A stretch of 64,000 nt of DNA from Bacteroidota bacterium. GTDB lineage: Bacteria > Bacteroidota > Bacteroidia > Chitinophagales > Chitinophagaceae. Every line of letters begins with the position of its first letter. Position 1 is the first letter of the stretch. Shown here piece by piece: positions 1 through 8,952 of the stretch. The notes below the pieces were generated by a model that ran no database searches, had not been told where the DNA came from, and was given only the letters and a program-made list of their open reading frames with translations. The DNA lies in contig JAFDXJ010000053.1 in assembly GCA_018268015.1 (NCBI GenBank), positions 182,141 to 246,140 on the forward strand, in the 5' to 3' direction. The translations under genes and the position numbers were made by a program.

Positions 1-226
1 CTTTAGCGAATCTTTGAGTACGGATAGTGGTGAAGAAGTAAGTACGCGCGAAGTAAAAAAAATATTGAGTGACCTGATTGAAGCTGAAGACAAACGTCGG
101 CCCTTGAGTGATGAACTACTCACAAAAAAACTCCAGGAAAAGGGATATAATATCGCCAGAAGAACGGTGGCAAAATACAGGGAACAACTCAATCTGCCGG
201 TTGCCCGGTTGAGAAAAGAAATTTAA
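1..226 (+). CDS. rpoN: RNA polymerase sigma-54 factor, C-terminal fragment
   Basis: This is the 3' end of rpoN; the reading frame is open through the left edge (codons from base 2), so only about 74 C-terminal residues are visible. The segment holds the DNA-binding domain. The signature TDSGEEVSTREVK is followed by the helix-turn-helix and the RpoN box ARRTVAKYRE, which in this family contacts the -24 promoter element. An internal TTG at 14 is a leucine codon within the gene, not the start. The next gene begins 16 bases after the stop on the same strand and may be co-transcribed. Sigma-54 needs AAA+ activators, none of which is in this window. Confidence 0.95.
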   Translation, partial: FSESLSTDSGEEVSTREVKKILSDLIEAEDKRRPLSDELLTKKLQEKGYNIARRTVAKYREQLNLPVARLRKEI

Positions 227-242
227 TTTCAAAACAGCTCCA

Positions 243-896
243 ATGATTCAAGCTACAGAATATGAAAAGCCGGCAAATGCAGAAAGAATTTTTGCTAAAA
301 TTGTTTCCTATATCTTTCACCCGCTTTTTTTGCCAAGTTTTATTTTTCTTTGGTTGAGGGTGCGATTCCCCTTTGAATTTCCAGGTATTACACCAAAGGT
401 CCTATTTGAAAAAACATTCTCCGTAATATGGATTACGGCATTTTTCCCCGCATTTTCCGTTTTTCTTTTATGGCGGCTGAAATTTATTAGTAATATTTTT
501 TTACGTACAGCGAAAGAGCGCATTGCACCCTATATTATTACCATGATCTTTTATTGGTGGATGTGGTACCTGAGCCGTTATTTTACTGATCAACCGGAAA
601 TATTAAAAGCATTTTATTTTGGCATATTCGTGGCTACGGTGTTTGGATTGATACTGAATAATTTTATGAAAATCAGTATGCATGCTATGGGTGTTGGCGG
701 CATATTGACTTTTGTCATTATCACTTGTTTTTATTATCAGGTTTACCTGGGCCTGGATATGGCTGTCACAACGATTGTAACCGGTTTAGTTTGTAGCTGC
801 AGACTTGCTTTAAGTGAACATAGCAAAGGAGAAATTTATCTCGGACTTTTTGTAGGTATTTTTTGCCAGCTTATTGGATATTGGATTGCCATGTAA
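243..896 (+). CDS. PAP2-like integral membrane protein
   Basis: A 217-residue protein with about six hydrophobic helices. It carries a weakened form of the PAP2 (type 2 phosphatidate phosphatase) motifs. K91, R93 and P96 resemble the start of motif 1, S145 and H147 resemble the PSGH motif, and R187-x5-H193-x3-E197 matches the third motif R-x5-H-x3-D with Glu in place of Asp. The family acts on lipid phosphates or isoprenyl pyrophosphates at the membrane. Whether this protein is catalytic cannot be told, because motif 1 is short and the last acid is changed. It follows rpoN by 16 bases. The PAP2 link is an inference from motif spacing; the membrane nature is plain. Confidence 0.6.
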   Translation: MIQATEYEKPANAERIFAKIVSYIFHPLFLPSFIFLWLRVRFPFEFPGITPKVLFEKTFSVIWITAFFPAFSVFLLWRLKFISNIFLRTAKERIAPYIITMIFYWWMWYLSRYFTDQPEILKAFYFGIFVATVFGLILNNFMKISMHAMGVGGILTFVIITCFYYQVYLGLDMAVTTIVTGLVCSCRLALSEHSKGEIYLGLFVGIFCQLIGYWIAM

Positions 897-963
897 TTTT
901 ATATTGAAAAACGATGCTTTTGAGTTTTATGAGGACTTTTTATAAAAAAATAAAATTTGTATT

Positions 964-2847
964 ATGACACAGTTTAAGAAATTTGCTTTTTACATTTTCC
1001 TTTTTCTTGTACCGGGATTTTTATTAGCACAAGACTCCTTAATATTACCTCGTAATTTTAAAGATGCTTACGAGATGAATCATACGAGGGACATCAATGG
1101 CACACCGGGAATAAACTACTGGCAAAATAAGGCAGTGTATAAAATAAATGTACACTATGACCCTGTAACCCGCTTGGTAAGCGGAACAGAAACAATTATT
1201 TATACGAATAATAGCCCGGATACATTAAAAAATACTTTATTTAAATTATATCCCAATCTTTATGAAAAAGGAAGTATAAGGGATATGCCAATTGATCCGC
1301 AAGACCTTTCAGATGGTGTTTCCATAAAAGAAATCATGCTAAATTCAGTGTTACTGAAAAATAAATCATGGAGGATCAATGGTACCAATATGACTTTGCG
1401 TAAAACAAATCTGTTACCTCATAGCACCAATACTTTCCAACTCTCTTTTTCTTATATTCTAAATAAAAACTCTCATATCCGCACAGGCGAAGTAGATGAA
1501 GGAAGCGCTTTTATAGCTTATTTTTTCCCACGTATCGCAGTTTATGATGATATAGATGGATGGAATCAAAACCCTTATGTGGGATCGCAGGAGTTTTATA
1601 ATGATTTTTGTAATTTTTCGGTGGATATAACCGTACCTAAAAACTTTATTGTATGGGCAACCGGCACATTAAGCAATTGTAACCAGGTATTGAAAGAAAA
1701 GTATTGTAAAAGACTCAATAAAGCTGAAACATCTGATCAGATTGATTATATCATTGATAGTGCAGACCTGTTGAATAAAAATGAAATTACCAAAAACAAT
1801 GATTTCAACACCTGGCATTTTGATGCAGAGCATGTCACCGATTTTGTTTTTGCCACAAGCGATCATTATTTATGGAAAAGCACCAGTTTGATTGTTGATT
1901 CATTAACCGGAAGGAGAACCCGGGTAGATGTTGCATTTAATCCTGCGCACAAAGATTTTTATGAAGTAATGGATTTTGCAAAAAAAACAGTGGAGTATAT
2001 GAGTTTTCGTTTTCCAAAATGGCCCTACCCATATCCGCATGAAACCGTATTTGACGGGCTTGATCAGATGGAATATCCCATGATGGTGAATGATAATCCA
2101 CTGGAAGACAGGGAGCAAACAATTGAACTGACTGATCATGAAATTTTTCATACCATGTTCCCTTTTTATATGGGGATTAATGAAACGAAATATGGGTGGA
2201 TGGATGAAGGCTGGGCTACCATTGGAGAATGGGTATTAACTTCAATGATTGACAGTAATTATAACGACAATTATGGTATTGATGAATATGAATATTTTGC
2301 GGGTGATGAAGGAGATGTGCCGATTATGACCCTTACTACAATGCTTGCCGGACAAGCGTCCTATCTAAATACCTATCCTAAACCGGGGTTTGGATATTTG
2401 TATGTGAAAGATATGTTGGGCGATTCACTCTTTTATAAAGGATTGCATTATTATATAACTCAATGGAATGGCAAACATCCATTACCCTATGATTTTTTTA
2501 ATTGCATGAATACGGGTAGTGGCGTAAACCTTAATTGGTTTTGGAAAAACTGGTATTTCGATGATGGTATTCCTGATCTTGCAATCGAAAACGTTTTGGA
2601 AAATGCCGGACAGTTTACTATCACCATTGCAAAACATGGATCAAAAGCAGTACCCATTGATTTAAATTTATTTTTCCAGGATGGCAGTACTCAAAAAATT
2701 CATCGCAACATTGCTGTATGGAAAAATGCAACAAGCATTGATTTTGTCGTAAACTCAAAAAAGCAATTGAAGAAAATAACTTTAGGTGACATGTATGATG
2801 TTGATTCCAATAAGTCTGATAATATATGGAAAGCCGATAAGCTTTAA
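964..2847 (+). CDS. M1 family aminopeptidase-like zinc metallopeptidase
   Basis: A 627-residue secreted protein. Residues 1-22 form a signal peptide ending LLAQ. The zinc site is H392-E393-I-F-H396 followed after exactly 18 residues by E415 in MDEGWA, the HExxH-x18-E pattern of gluzincin family M1. The exopeptidase motif GAMEN is replaced by QMEYP about 20 residues upstream, a form common in M1-like proteins of Bacteroidota. The N-terminal half (about 50-300) is the beta-saddle domain. It probably cleaves peptides in the periplasm or outside the cell. It starts 67 bases after the PAP2-like gene and looks monocistronic. Family assignment is firm; the substrate is unknown. Confidence 0.92.
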   Translation: MTQFKKFAFYIFLFLVPGFLLAQDSLILPRNFKDAYEMNHTRDINGTPGINYWQNKAVYKINVHYDPVTRLVSGTETIIYTNNSPDTLKNTLFKLYPNLYEKGSIRDMPIDPQDLSDGVSIKEIMLNSVLLKNKSWRINGTNMTLRKTNLLPHSTNTFQLSFSYILNKNSHIRTGEVDEGSAFIAYFFPRIAVYDDIDGWNQNPYVGSQEFYNDFCNFSVDITVPKNFIVWATGTLSNCNQVLKEKYCKRLNKAETSDQIDYIIDSADLLNKNEITKNNDFNTWHFDAEHVTDFVFATSDHYLWKSTSLIVDSLTGRRTRVDVAFNPAHKDFYEVMDFAKKTVEYMSFRFPKWPYPYPHETVFDGLDQMEYPMMVNDNPLEDREQTIELTDHEIFHTMFPFYMGINETKYGWMDEGWATIGEWVLTSMIDSNYNDNYGIDEYEYFAGDEGDVPIMTLTTMLAGQASYLNTYPKPGFGYLYVKDMLGDSLFYKGLHYYITQWNGKHPLPYDFFNCMNTGSGVNLNWFWKNWYFDDGIPDLAIENVLENAGQFTITIAKHGSKAVPIDLNLFFQDGSTQKIHRNIAVWKNATSIDFVVNSKKQLKKITLGDMYDVDSNKSDNIWKADKL

Positions 2848-3021
2848 GACTTGTTAATACCCGTTTTCAATTTCTTTCGAGAGAAAGCCGAGTTCCTTTG
2901 ACCGCAGATTGTAGAATTTTTTCCTGGAGAAACGATCCCGGATATGATCAGTGCTGGATAAAAATTATTTTTTGTAACTATTTTAAATTGAAAACGTATT
3001 ACGCTTATTGAATGACGAAAT

Positions 3022-3447
3022 ATGAGTTCACATAGTTTGGATGATTTCAAAATTAATATCAAAATCAAACTTTCAACGCTTTGGGCTTCTGTTACATTTT
3101 TATATATATATGGAGATTATTTTGAACTATATGTACCACATAAAGTTCAAGAATTAATCAGTGGTGATGGTGTTCTTGATAAACCTATAAAATTGTTTGC
3201 AGCTTCACTTTTATTGGCAATTCCATCTTTAATGATTTGCTTATCCGTATTACTTAAGTCCTCAATAAATAGGCTTCTGAATATAATAACAGGTATTTTA
3301 TTTACGGTGATCATGCTCTTAATCGCCATCACATCATTTTCTGAATGGAGATTATTTTATGTTTTTTATGCGATTCTTGAAAGCATTCTCACTTCAATCA
3401 TTATATGGAAAGCATGGAACTGGACAAAGAATGAGCACAATATATAA
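3022..3447 (+). CDS. DUF6326 family small membrane protein
   Basis: A 141-residue protein with four hydrophobic segments. The N-terminal stretch IKLSTLWASVTFLYIYGDYF followed by LYVPHKVQEL is typical of the DUF6326 family, whose function is not known. The stop codon TAA at 3445-3447 touches the ATG of the next gene, so the two are almost certainly translated from one message. The 174-base gap before it has no recognisable gene. The pair sits between housekeeping genes and may be an acquired unit, but this is only suggested by its accessory nature. Confidence 0.75.
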   Translation: MSSHSLDDFKINIKIKLSTLWASVTFLYIYGDYFELYVPHKVQELISGDGVLDKPIKLFAASLLLAIPSLMICLSVLLKSSINRLLNIITGILFTVIMLLIAITSFSEWRLFYVFYAILESILTSIIIWKAWNWTKNEHNI

Positions 3448-4164
3448 ATGGATTTATCAGCTATGAAGATTTCAAACAACAAACTGGCCAGGATAACGGG
3501 ACTCATCTATTTGGGTGTAGTATTGACAGGTATTTTTACTTTAATGTATATGCCTTCTAAATTGTTTGGCGCTGATACGGCTTCTTTAACTTATCAACAA
3601 ATAGCTTCTTCTCAACTACTATTACGTCTGGGCATTCTTAGTGGACTTTTATGCTATACTTTTTTCCTTTTTTTACCACTTGCTCTCTACAAGTTATTAA
3701 AGCAGGTAAATGAAAATTATGCGAAACTTATGGTCCTTTTAGCGCTTTTGAGTGTGCCTGTTTATTTTTTAAATGTTCAAAATCTCTTTTCAATTCTTTC
3801 AGTAATCATCAATGGACAAAGTAAATTTGGCTTATCGGTTGAGCAAGCACATTCACAAGTGATGCTCTACATTGACCAATACAACAATGGTATGCGGCTT
3901 GTTCATATATTTTCAGGGCTTTGGTTATTCCCTTTTGGATACTTAGTTTATCAATCAGGAATATTGCCCAAAGTTTTAGGTGTTTTTTTAATCCTTGGTT
4001 GCTTCGGTTATCTCATCAATTTTGTGGGTAACACCTTATTTTCAAACTATTCACAATTTGGAATTTCATCCATCATTAATTTACCGGCAAGTATAGGTGA
4101 GATAGGAACTTGCTTATGGCTTTTGATAAGAGGTGCGAAAAATTATAAAATTGCTGAATCATAA
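3448..4164 (+). CDS. DUF4386 domain-containing membrane protein
   Basis: A 238-residue integral membrane protein with about six to seven transmembrane helices. The opening LARITGLIYLGVVLTGIF and the pattern of hydrophobic blocks match DUF4386, a family of unknown function often found beside small membrane proteins or regulators. The annotated ATG directly abuts the stop of the DUF6326 gene. A second ATG five codons in, at 3463 (MKISNN), is a possible alternative start. Close coupling suggests that the two proteins act together in the membrane. No regulator is adjacent. Confidence 0.8.
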   Translation: MDLSAMKISNNKLARITGLIYLGVVLTGIFTLMYMPSKLFGADTASLTYQQIASSQLLLRLGILSGLLCYTFFLFLPLALYKLLKQVNENYAKLMVLLALLSVPVYFLNVQNLFSILSVIINGQSKFGLSVEQAHSQVMLYIDQYNNGMRLVHIFSGLWLFPFGYLVYQSGILPKVLGVFLILGCFGYLINFVGNTLFSNYSQFGISSIINLPASIGEIGTCLWLLIRGAKNYKIAES

Positions 4165-4375
4165 AAAGGTGGTCATTTTTATAAAGCTTGTTTCAGGAAG
4201 GAAATAGAAATAATCATTTGCGATTAGTCCACATTTATAAAATATCGTATTGAGAAGTACTTTGGTTTTATTCAGATTCCTGAAAAACATTTCAATACGT
4301 ATCGGTATCATACTACAGAAATAAAGCGTCATACTTCCGGAGAGATAGTTCTTATGCGCTGCTTTTAATGATGCA
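4165..4375. other. Intergenic gap, 211 bp, convergent ends
   Basis: Between the DUF4386 gene (plus) and lutB (minus), both ending here. No open frame of note and no tRNA. A short inverted repeat CGTATTGA / TCAATACG lies at about 4243-4300. I see no strong poly-T terminator. Confidence 0.5.
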
Positions 4376-5758
4376 CTAATGATCCTTTTTTAATTTTTCT
4401 TTCCACATTTCATTAAATGTTTTCTTAGTGAATACAAGAGGGCTTCGGTGTTTCGACCAGTTTTTGAAAAGTGAATTGACTACTTTATTTTTTAGTGCGG
4501 CGCTTCCGGTATTCATCATGCTTCTTCGTAAGCTGGCTATACGCCATGCTTTCCAGGCCATCTTTTCCGAAAAAGTTGCTAAATGTTCCTCTACCGATTC
4601 TCTTCGGTTTTCTAATAAAAGGGTATGTAATTGTATGTTGACAGGGCAAGCCTCTGTACAATTTCCACATAAAGAAGAGGCATAACTCAAATGTTTAAAA
4701 TCTTGCATTTTTTGCAAGTGGGGCGTTATCACACTACCAATAGGTCCACTATAAGTTGTACTATAACTATGACCGCCAATATTTTTATAAACAGGGCATG
4801 CATTCAGGCAAGAGCCGCAACGAATACAATACAGCGATTCACGCACTGCAGGGTTTTTTAAAATATTTGTTCTTCCATTATCCAATAAAATAACAAACAT
4901 CTCTTCCGGGCCATCTGTTTCATTTTCTTTTTTTGGCCCACTAATAATACTACTATATACAGTCAGGGGTTGTCCTGTACCAAATGAAGAAAGTAATGGC
5001 CAGAAGAGCGCTAAATCCTGCAATGAAGGAAGTATTTTTTCAATTCCCGCAATGACAATATGTGTTTTAGGCCATGCTGTAGTTAAACGTGCATTGCCTT
5101 CATTCTCAGTGATGGCAATGGAGCCCGTGTCGGCAATAAGAAAGTTAGCCCCCGTAACACCTATTTCTGCCTGGACAAATTTTTCCCTTAATTTTTTTCT
5201 CGCCAGAAGGGTAATCTGCTCCGGCAAGAGGCCCGGTGCTGTACCTAATTTTTTTTCAAATAATTTCGCTACATCCTCTTTACTTTTATGCATGGCCGGG
5301 GTAACAATGTGATAAGGAGGCTCACCGTCTAATTGCTGAATATATTCTCCCAGGTCCGTTTCCACACTTTCTATTCCGTTAGATTCCAGGTAATGGTTTA
5401 AATGAATTTCTTCAGTAACCATACTTTTGCTCTTGACCAATAAGCGGCAATTTTTTTTCTTACAAATATCTCCGATTAATTGTTGTGCCTCATCTGCATC
5501 CTGCGCCCACAATACGGTAGCGCCATTTTCTGTCATTTTATTTTCAAACATCTCCAACCATACTCCCAGGTTTTCAATTGCCCTCCATTTGGTGTTCTTG
5601 GCTTTTTTTCTCAATGATGGTAAATCGGCAAATTGCGATTTGCCTTTTGGTACTGCCTCATTGTATTTTCCAATATTAAAATTAATCTTTTGCCGGTGTG
5701 TAAGGTCCGCGGCTTTGATGGTACTTTTTGCAAGGAAAACCGATTCATTTTTTGTCAT
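4376..5758 (-). CDS. lutB: Lactate utilization iron-sulfur protein LutB
   Basis: A 460-residue protein with an N-terminal LUD (LutB/LutC) domain at about 60-300 and a C-terminal pair of ferredoxin motifs: C311-x2-C314-x2-C317-x3-C321 and C364-x2-C367-x3-C371, enough for two 4Fe-4S clusters. In Bacillus subtilis LutABC oxidises L-lactate to pyruvate; LutB carries the clusters and passes electrons on. Length and order match LutB (YkgF) proteins. Neither lutA nor lutC lies next to it here, so the partners must be elsewhere if the pathway is complete. It is the last gene of the minus-strand run mutY-ssb-gldE-gldD-DUF3109-lutB, 58 bases after the DUF3109 gene. Confidence 0.9.
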   Translation of the reverse strand: MTKNESVFLAKSTIKAADLTHRQKINFNIGKYNEAVPKGKSQFADLPSLRKKAKNTKWRAIENLGVWLEMFENKMTENGATVLWAQDADEAQQLIGDICKKKNCRLLVKSKSMVTEEIHLNHYLESNGIESVETDLGEYIQQLDGEPPYHIVTPAMHKSKEDVAKLFEKKLGTAPGLLPEQITLLARKKLREKFVQAEIGVTGANFLIADTGSIAITENEGNARLTTAWPKTHIVIAGIEKILPSLQDLALFWPLLSSFGTGQPLTVYSSIISGPKKENETDGPEEMFVILLDNGRTNILKNPAVRESLYCIRCGSCLNACPVYKNIGGHSYSTTYSGPIGSVITPHLQKMQDFKHLSYASSLCGNCTEACPVNIQLHTLLLENRRESVEEHLATFSEKMAWKAWRIASLRRSMMNTGSAALKNKVVNSLFKNWSKHRSPLVFTKKTFNEMWKEKLKKDH

Positions 5759-5816
5759 GGCTAGAATTCAATTTAGAAAAATCCAACATGCATCACAGGT
5801 CATCAAAGATAATCAT

Positions 5817-6413
5817 TCAAGATGCATTTTTCCCATTTTGCATATAATCCACTGTGGCTTCAAGTGTTTCATAAAAAGCAACTCCATACTTTCTTATTAA
5901 AGCCTCTTTTAAGAAAATATAAACCGGTATCTTCAAACTCTTGCCTAATGCACAGGCGGCACGGCAAAGGTCCTGGCGCGGCTCATAATTGATAAAATCC
6001 AGGGATGGGTCATGCATGCTGGGTGAAATGCGAATAGGAAATAAATGACAACTGATGGGTTTTTTCCATTTGATTTTTCCGTCCAGGAAAGCCTGTTCTA
6101 TACCACAACGAATAATTCCCTTTTCATCTTTTTGTCCATAGGCACAGATGCCTCCATCAATGGTAGGTGTAACCCAGCCAAAAGAAGCGTCATGCACATA
6201 TTTTCCCTGCGATTCAATGGCTTCAATTCCTTCTGCAGATAAGTAAGGTTTGATAATATGAAAATTTTCTCTGATTTCTTTTAATTCATCTGTTGTTAAT
6301 GGAGCGCCTGCATCGCCATCTTCACAACAACCTCCCTTGCATTTATTTAAATCACAAACAAATTGTGCTGAGATAACTTCATCACTTATTAATGTATTTT
6401 CGATTGCAATCAA
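5817..6413 (-). CDS. DUF3109 family cysteine-rich protein
   Basis: A 198-residue cytoplasmic protein recognised as DUF3109. The N-terminal third holds FVCDLNKCKGGCCEDGDAGAP, and later segments add C-rich motifs GGICAYG, GIIRCGIEQA, ISCHLFPIR and DLCRAACALG. About nine cysteines are spaced as in metal- or iron-sulfur-binding proteins related to the YkgJ type, so a metal centre is likely, but the function is unknown. It lies 23 bases downstream of gldD and before lutB. In Bacteroidota this family often travels with gliding genes, although a role in gliding is not established. Confidence 0.85.
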   Translation of the reverse strand: MIAIENTLISDEVISAQFVCDLNKCKGGCCEDGDAGAPLTTDELKEIRENFHIIKPYLSAEGIEAIESQGKYVHDASFGWVTPTIDGGICAYGQKDEKGIIRCGIEQAFLDGKIKWKKPISCHLFPIRISPSMHDPSLDFINYEPRQDLCRAACALGKSLKIPVYIFLKEALIRKYGVAFYETLEATVDYMQNGKNAS

Positions 6414-6436
6414 GGTAATTTATTTTAAATGAATAT

Positions 6437-7021
6437 TTATTTCCACTGAAAAGTATTGATTAAATGCCTTACATCCTGCATTAAAAAAGTATTTACGGGC
6501 ATTAATGAATCCTGGTTAGGAGTTACATTGAAATACAAAGCGCCACGCAAAAAATGCTTTGTGGAGTCTGTAAGAAAAAACTGGTTGGCTGTAGCTACTT
6601 CTCCACTTACTTTAAAAAATATGCCATGAATATGCCGGGGTGTTTCCATTAATGAATCATCAATATAAGAAGCGCGTACAGCGTGTTTATTGGTAAGATT
6701 AAAAGCGTCATTCAATAATTTTTCCAAAGAATATTTTCCAATTTCTTTATAACTGATATATAAGGTGGCATTAAATTGAGGAAAGAAAATGTTGATCCAC
6801 CAGGGATTTTCCGGTGTATCGCCGAAGAAACTACTGTCTTTGACAATCCTGCCATACGACGGGTATTCAAATTGATAAGGATAACCGGGCATATCAAATT
6901 GCTGATAACTTTTTTCAGGGAAATCAATTTTAAAATAACCTTCCGGGCGAGGCGTATAGGAATCATTACATGCACTTAAAAAAAGGAACAGAGATATTTT
7001 TAAAAAGGAAGTGTATTTCAT
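6437..7021 (-). CDS. gldD: Gliding motility lipoprotein GldD
   Basis: A 194-residue lipoprotein. The signal peptide ends at the lipobox LSAC with C18 as the lipid-modified cysteine. The conserved GldD opening YTPRPEGYFKIDFPEK follows at once. GldD is needed for gliding and type IX secretion in Flavobacterium johnsoniae; its exact part is not settled. The gene starts 9 bases after the stop of gldE, the usual gldE-gldD order, so the two are co-expressed. The presence of gldD does not prove motility, because many non-gliding Bacteroidota keep the secretion genes. Confidence 0.95.
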   Translation of the reverse strand: MKYTSFLKISLFLFLSACNDSYTPRPEGYFKIDFPEKSYQQFDMPGYPYQFEYPSYGRIVKDSSFFGDTPENPWWINIFFPQFNATLYISYKEIGKYSLEKLLNDAFNLTNKHAVRASYIDDSLMETPRHIHGIFFKVSGEVATANQFFLTDSTKHFLRGALYFNVTPNQDSLMPVNTFLMQDVRHLINTFQWK

Positions 7022-7030
7022 GGATTATTA

Positions 7031-8380
7031 TTAAGTAAGCCGGGCATTATTTTCTATAGTTATTTTTATTTTCAATAGTCTTGTTTTATCTGCTTCCAGC
7101 GTTGTGAAAAGAAAATCTCCACTGGTTACTTTTTCATCTTTTTGGGGCATATGCCCGGCCAGCTCCAACACCAGGCCTCCCAATGAGCCGCTCTCTCCTT
7201 TAACTTCATCAAATGTGTTTAAAGGAATATTCAAATATTTACAAACATCATAAATCATGGTACGGCCTTCAAAAATAAAATTATGATCATCAATACGCCG
7301 TATGCCGGTTTCTTCTTCATCAAACTCATCTTTAATATCGCCCATAATCTCTTCGAGGATATCTTCCATTGTCACAATCCCACTGGTGCCGCCAAACTCA
7401 TCTACAACAATGGCAAAATGGACTCTTTTTTGTTGGAACTCTTTTAATAATTCTACAATCATTTTTTGTTCATGTACAAAGAATGGCAGTCGCATGATGG
7501 TATGCCAGTCGAAATCTTCCTTTTCCGTAAGATAGGATAATACATCTTTTGTATGTATAATACCGGCAATGTCATCCAGGTCATTTTTATAAATGGGAAT
7601 TCGACTATAATGAAGTTCTTCAATTTTTTGTTGCAAGGTGGTAAAGGTGGATGAATATTCAACTCCGCTTACATCCGGCCTTGGTCGCATGATTTGTTTT
7701 ACAGAAATATTGGTAAATTTTAAGATGCCCTTTAAAATATTTTTCTCCTGGTCAGAAGCCGTTGTTTCCGGGTTATTTTCCATCACGGCTTCCAACTCAT
7801 CAGAGGAGTAATTGCTAAAAGACCGTTTAGCATTTTTCTTTTCGTTAGGATTGGTAAAAGTTAGCATCCATGAGCCAAATGTTTTAAAAATGGAAAATAC
7901 GCCGGACACTATGAAACCCATATCCCGCGCAAATCGGATTGGATGATGCCTTGCATATCTTTTCGGAAGGGTTTCACAGAAAAGAAGCAGAAGAAATGAA
8001 ATAGCGATAATCTTAATGGCATATCCCAACCATACATACGCCATATTTTCAAAACTAAAAAGCTTATTGAGCAATGTATTTGATAATATGATCAATGCGA
8101 TATTAAACAGGATATTGGCAATAAACAGGGTGGAAAATAATAAAGAAGGATCTTCCAATAATCGAAGAATTCTTTTATAAGAAGGATTCGTTTTGCTTTG
8201 TAACATATCCAGGTCCTTTTTTCCCAGGGCAAAATAAGCCGACTGGGCGCCTGAGATAATAAATGAAATGACTAATAATAAGAAAAATAAAACCAGTAAA
8301 AAGGAGATAAGCTGAGGAGGGTTATCACCGGGGACTTTCAATAAAAAGCCCCCCGGTAAAAATGAAAAGCAATTATCCAA
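7031..8380 (-). CDS. gldE: Gliding motility-associated protein GldE (CNNM/CBS transporter-like)
   Basis: A 449-residue membrane protein of the CNNM/HlyC-CorC fold. An N-terminal CNNM (DUF21) domain with about four membrane segments (25-190) is followed by a pair of CBS domains (about 210-335, with VKQIMRPRPDV and FAIVVDEFGGTSGIVTMED) and a C-terminal CorC/HlyC domain. The general family includes magnesium and cobalt exporters, often mislabelled hemolysins. The location directly upstream of gldD identifies this copy as GldE, whose overproduction can partly replace GldD function in F. johnsoniae. The gap to ssb upstream is 69 bases. Confidence 0.92.
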   Translation of the reverse strand: MDNCFSFLPGGFLLKVPGDNPPQLISFLLVLFFLLLVISFIISGAQSAYFALGKKDLDMLQSKTNPSYKRILRLLEDPSLLFSTLFIANILFNIALIILSNTLLNKLFSFENMAYVWLGYAIKIIAISFLLLLFCETLPKRYARHHPIRFARDMGFIVSGVFSIFKTFGSWMLTFTNPNEKKNAKRSFSNYSSDELEAVMENNPETTASDQEKNILKGILKFTNISVKQIMRPRPDVSGVEYSSTFTTLQQKIEELHYSRIPIYKNDLDDIAGIIHTKDVLSYLTEKEDFDWHTIMRLPFFVHEQKMIVELLKEFQQKRVHFAIVVDEFGGTSGIVTMEDILEEIMGDIKDEFDEEETGIRRIDDHNFIFEGRTMIYDVCKYLNIPLNTFDEVKGESGSLGGLVLELAGHMPQKDEKVTSGDFLFTTLEADKTRLLKIKITIENNARLT

Positions 8381-8449
8381 AATATTCTATTTACGTTATG
8401 GGGCTGTTACCCAGAGCATTTATTGGTTTCAAAATTAAGGATTCCCAAT

Positions 8450-8872
8450 TTAAAATGGGAGACCTTCATTATCCTGATCTTCCGTTAAATCGGACCCGGG
8501 CAAATGATCTGAAGCCTCATTGCCGGTTGAATGCTGATCCAGTCGTTTATCGAGCATAATCAGGTTGTCTCCGATAATCTCCGTTGCAAATTTTTTAATA
8601 CCTTCTTTATCTTCCCAACTTCTTGTGCGCAGCCTTCCTTCTACATAAATGAGGCTGCCTTTGTGTAAATATTTTTGCGCAAGGTCTGCCAGCCCACGCC
8701 ATAATACAATCGTATGCCATTCTGTTTGTGATACCAGCCGGCCACTTTTATCTTTATACATTTCTGTAGTTGCCAGTGGAAATTTTGCAACAGGTATGTT
8801 CCCTTCCAAAATTTGGATGTCAGGTTCTTTGCCTAAATTTCCGATCAGGGTTGCTTTATTTACACCTCTCAT
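8450..8872 (-). CDS. ssb: Single-stranded DNA-binding protein
   Basis: A 140-residue SSB. The OB fold spans about 1-105, opening MRGVNKATLIGNLGKEPDI. A short linker leads to an acidic tail ending DNEGLPF, the tip that recruits repair and replication partners in this family (usual form DDDIPF). It coats single-stranded DNA during replication, repair and recombination. The gene lies between mutY and gldE on the minus strand, a frequent Bacteroidota arrangement. The shorter tail and glycine before LPF are ordinary for the phylum. Confidence 0.96.
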   Translation of the reverse strand: MRGVNKATLIGNLGKEPDIQILEGNIPVAKFPLATTEMYKDKSGRLVSQTEWHTIVLWRGLADLAQKYLHKGSLIYVEGRLRTRSWEDKEGIKKFATEIIGDNLIMLDKRLDQHSTGNEASDHLPGSDLTEDQDNEGLPF

Positions 8873-8952
8873 AAAAAAATTTTTATAGCAAAAATGATTC
8901 GCCCCACTAAAATTAGATAAAATATGAGAATATTAAATAACGTATAAAAAAA

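Noticed and set aside
317..523. Minus-strand open frame opposite the PAP2-like gene
   Set aside because: It is the antisense of a conserved membrane protein and shows no family features.
2844..3068. Minus-strand open frame covering the gap before DUF6326
   Set aside because: Low-complexity start, no recognisable domain and overlap with DUF6326. A plus-strand stretch here looks vaguely protein-like but is broken by stops; too weak to call a pseudogene.
5052..5900. Plus-strand frames within lutB and DUF3109
   Set aside because: They are complementary to clear iron-sulfur protein genes and lack their own motifs.
7031..8380. Hemolysin label for the CNNM/CBS protein
   Set aside because: The CBS/CorC family is often misnamed hemolysin; position before gldD identifies GldE.
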